Assembly (NCBI GenBank): GCA_020626545.1
Contig: JAHKZS010000060.1
Span: forward strand, 1-31,388
Source of the DNA: a bacterium
GTDB lineage: Bacteria; Bacillota; Clostridia; Oscillospirales; Acutalibacteraceae
Reading direction: 5' to 3'
Length of the DNA stretch: 31,388 bases
In this document: piece by piece, positions 30,762-31,388 of the stretch
How positions within the stretch are numbered: the first letter of the stretch is position 1
Layout of the letters: each line of letters begins with the position of its first letter
The notes under the pieces: generated by a model
What the model was told of the DNA's origin: nothing
Seen by the model: only the letters and a program-made list of their open reading frames with translations
The model's database searches: none
Program-made: the position numbers and the translations under genes

Positions 30762-30806
30762 TGGCAGGGGCAGAAGGACTTGAACCCTCGGCACGCGGTT
30801 TTGGAG
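30762..30806 (-). other. 3' fragment of tRNA-Trp(CCA): attachment site of an integrated element
   Basis: On the minus strand the 45 bases read as anticodon loop CTCCAAA (anticodon CCA), stem strand ACCGC, variable GTGCC, T arm GAGGG-TTCAAGT-CCTTC, acceptor TGCCCCT, discriminator G and encoded CCA. Bacterial tRNA-Trp has this order and very similar sequence. The 5' half (acceptor, D arm, 5' anticodon stem) is missing: beyond 30806 the sequence is unrelated. A 3' fragment starting in the anticodon loop and followed by the tRNA's own terminator is the usual far-end att site of an element integrated into a tRNA gene. By that geometry the element lies to the right (above 30806) and the chromosome to the left. 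Confidence 0.72.
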
Positions 30807-30867
30807 CAGCTGAACAAATGTTTGCAAAATGCTGTTTTACCCAGTGTTTAAGCCATTCTTGAAAAAC

Positions 30868-30902
30868 AAAAAAGCACCAAACTCGAAATTGATGCTTTTT
30901 TG
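30868..30902 (-). terminator. Terminator downstream of the HEPN gene
   Basis: AAAGCATCAA and TTGGTGCTTT pair around TTTCGAG with one G-U pair; on the minus strand TTTTTT follows. A smaller CCGAG/CTCGG hairpin lies closer to the gene (30942-30956). Confidence 0.65.
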
Positions 30903-30970
30903 ATGATATAATATTTTCTTATAATAATTTGATGATTTGATAGCCGAGTTTTGCTCGGTGCTTTTTGTTA

Positions 30971-31378
30971 TTATTGAGAATCGATTTCGCCCTTAATATA
31001 TTTTTCGATTCTATCTACGAATGCAACGGCGCTTTCATATTGATCAATTACTTCCTTTTTTGAAGCAACATAAAAATCGGTATAATCATTATCTTTTCGT
31101 ATATCAAACGCGGCATTTGCAATTTTGCCGTACTCTTTTTCTATGATGTTAGTTTTTATATACTTTAGGTTGAAATTTGATAGTACGCCGGAATGCTTTT
31201 TAAATCCAACATTATCGAGAGCGTTAATTGCGTTTATTGAATGAAATATCGCATAGTAAGAGCGATTGGCGCTATCAGAATAACATTCATCTTTCAGAAG
31301 GATTCTCGATGCCTTTAAACAAGTTTTTGCTTTTTCAATCCTATAATTTGCAAGAGCGATTCTTTCTTCATTAAGCAA
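30971..31378 (-). CDS. HEPN-domain protein (PF05168 type), probable toxin of a HEPN/MNT pair
   Basis: A 135-residue all-helical protein. The block CYSDSANRSYYAIFHSINAI carries the HEPN RNase motif R-x6-H (Arg39, His46), and KKHSGVLSNFNLKYIKT is the second family block. HEPN proteins of this type are RNA-cleaving toxins, usually encoded with a MNT nucleotidyltransferase antitoxin. The frame starts with TTG at 31378, right after an in-frame TAG. An upstream frame ends at 31371 (VDLVA, then TAA), overlapping the HEPN start by 8 bases, the coupling typical of MNT-HEPN operons. That upstream gene is beyond the edge, so its identity is inference. The gene lies inside the element implied by the tRNA-Trp fragment. 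Confidence 0.78.
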   Translation of the reverse strand: MLNEERIALANYRIEKAKTCLKASRILLKDECYSDSANRSYYAIFHSINAINALDNVGFKKHSGVLSNFNLKYIKTNIIEKEYGKIANAAFDIRKDNDYTDFYVASKKEVIDQYESAVAFVDRIEKYIKGEIDSQ

Positions 31379-31388
31379 CTAAATCAAC
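31371..31388 (-). CDS. Last codons of an upstream gene (possibly the MNT antitoxin)
   Basis: From the right edge the minus strand reads GTT GAT TTA GTT GCT TAA, overlapping the TTG start of the HEPN gene by 8 bases. Only five residues (VDLVA) are visible. A gene end here would fit the usual MNT-before-HEPN order, but five codons cannot prove it. Confidence 0.25.
   Translation of the reverse strand, partial: VDLVA

Larger units (their letters stand above)
30377..30970. other. Non-coding stretch with att site between zinc-ribbon and HEPN genes
   Basis: 594 bases without a supported gene. From left to right: zinc-ribbon promoter and inverted repeat, a hairpin at 30475-30517 (AAACGGGCA/TGCTCGTTT), an unexplained open frame on the plus strand without a start (to a TAG at 30620-30622), a terminator-like hairpin at 30644-30688, the tRNA-Trp 3' fragment with its terminator, and a terminator for the HEPN gene. 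Confidence 0.6.

Noticed and set aside
30757-30973. Minus-strand frame running from the HEPN stop through the tRNA fragment
   Set aside because: It has no start codon, begins with two stops and crosses two terminator hairpins, so it is unlikely to be a gene.

Overview
The window looks like the chromosome of an anaerobic, low-to-mid GC Clostridia bacterium, probably a gut member of the Oscillospiraceae/Ruminococcus type. This is inferred from the gene families (DUF1846, Tex, LtrA, GPH and NSS transporters, BspA-like repeats, Big_2 surface protein), strong AGGAGG-type ribosome binding sites, and sigma-A promoters with TTGnnn / TATAAT boxes and 17-base spacers. TGA, TAA and TAG all serve as stops. 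No rRNA gene or CRISPR array is present, and the only tRNA sequence is a 3' fragment.

Layout. 1-12,772 is mostly core metabolism and transport: the end of a cell-surface Ig-like protein, a DUF1846 protein, an asparagine-synthetase-like protein lacking its glutaminase nucleophile, an LtrA membrane protein, a GPH sugar symporter, an AT-rich pair of leucine-rich-repeat secreted proteins with a gene remnant between them, the Tex RNA-binding protein and an NSS amino-acid transporter. 12,779-14,179 (minus) is luxS followed by a radical SAM gene broken by one in-frame TGA just before its iron-sulfur cluster cysteines. 14,563-18,104 is a heterodimeric ABC exporter with one degenerate ATP site and a structured leader. 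18,296-19,552 is an acyltransferase/condensation-like protein.

19,734-23,094 (minus) is a partner-switching signalling cluster: a STAS anti-anti-sigma protein, a membrane SpoIIE/RsbU-type phosphatase, and a methyltransferase fused to a second STAS domain with its own promoter. No anti-sigma kinase is present in the window. Divergent from it, 23,358-26,504 is a four-gene set: HAD phosphatase, FGGY sugar kinase, GtrA membrane protein and an HD phosphohydrolase.

From about 26,505 to the end the DNA turns AT-rich and accessory. A decayed mobile-element-like stretch with a 29-base direct repeat is followed by a Panacea-domain antitoxin-like gene coupled to a coiled-coil membrane protein, a frameshifted seven-copy zinc-ribbon protein with an embedded nuclease-like domain, a 45-base 3' fragment of tRNA-Trp with its terminator (an att site, implying an integrated element extending off the right edge), and a HEPN protein overlapping the end of an upstream gene. 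The best candidates for an undescribed system are the Panacea/membrane pair and the zinc-ribbon-nuclease protein.
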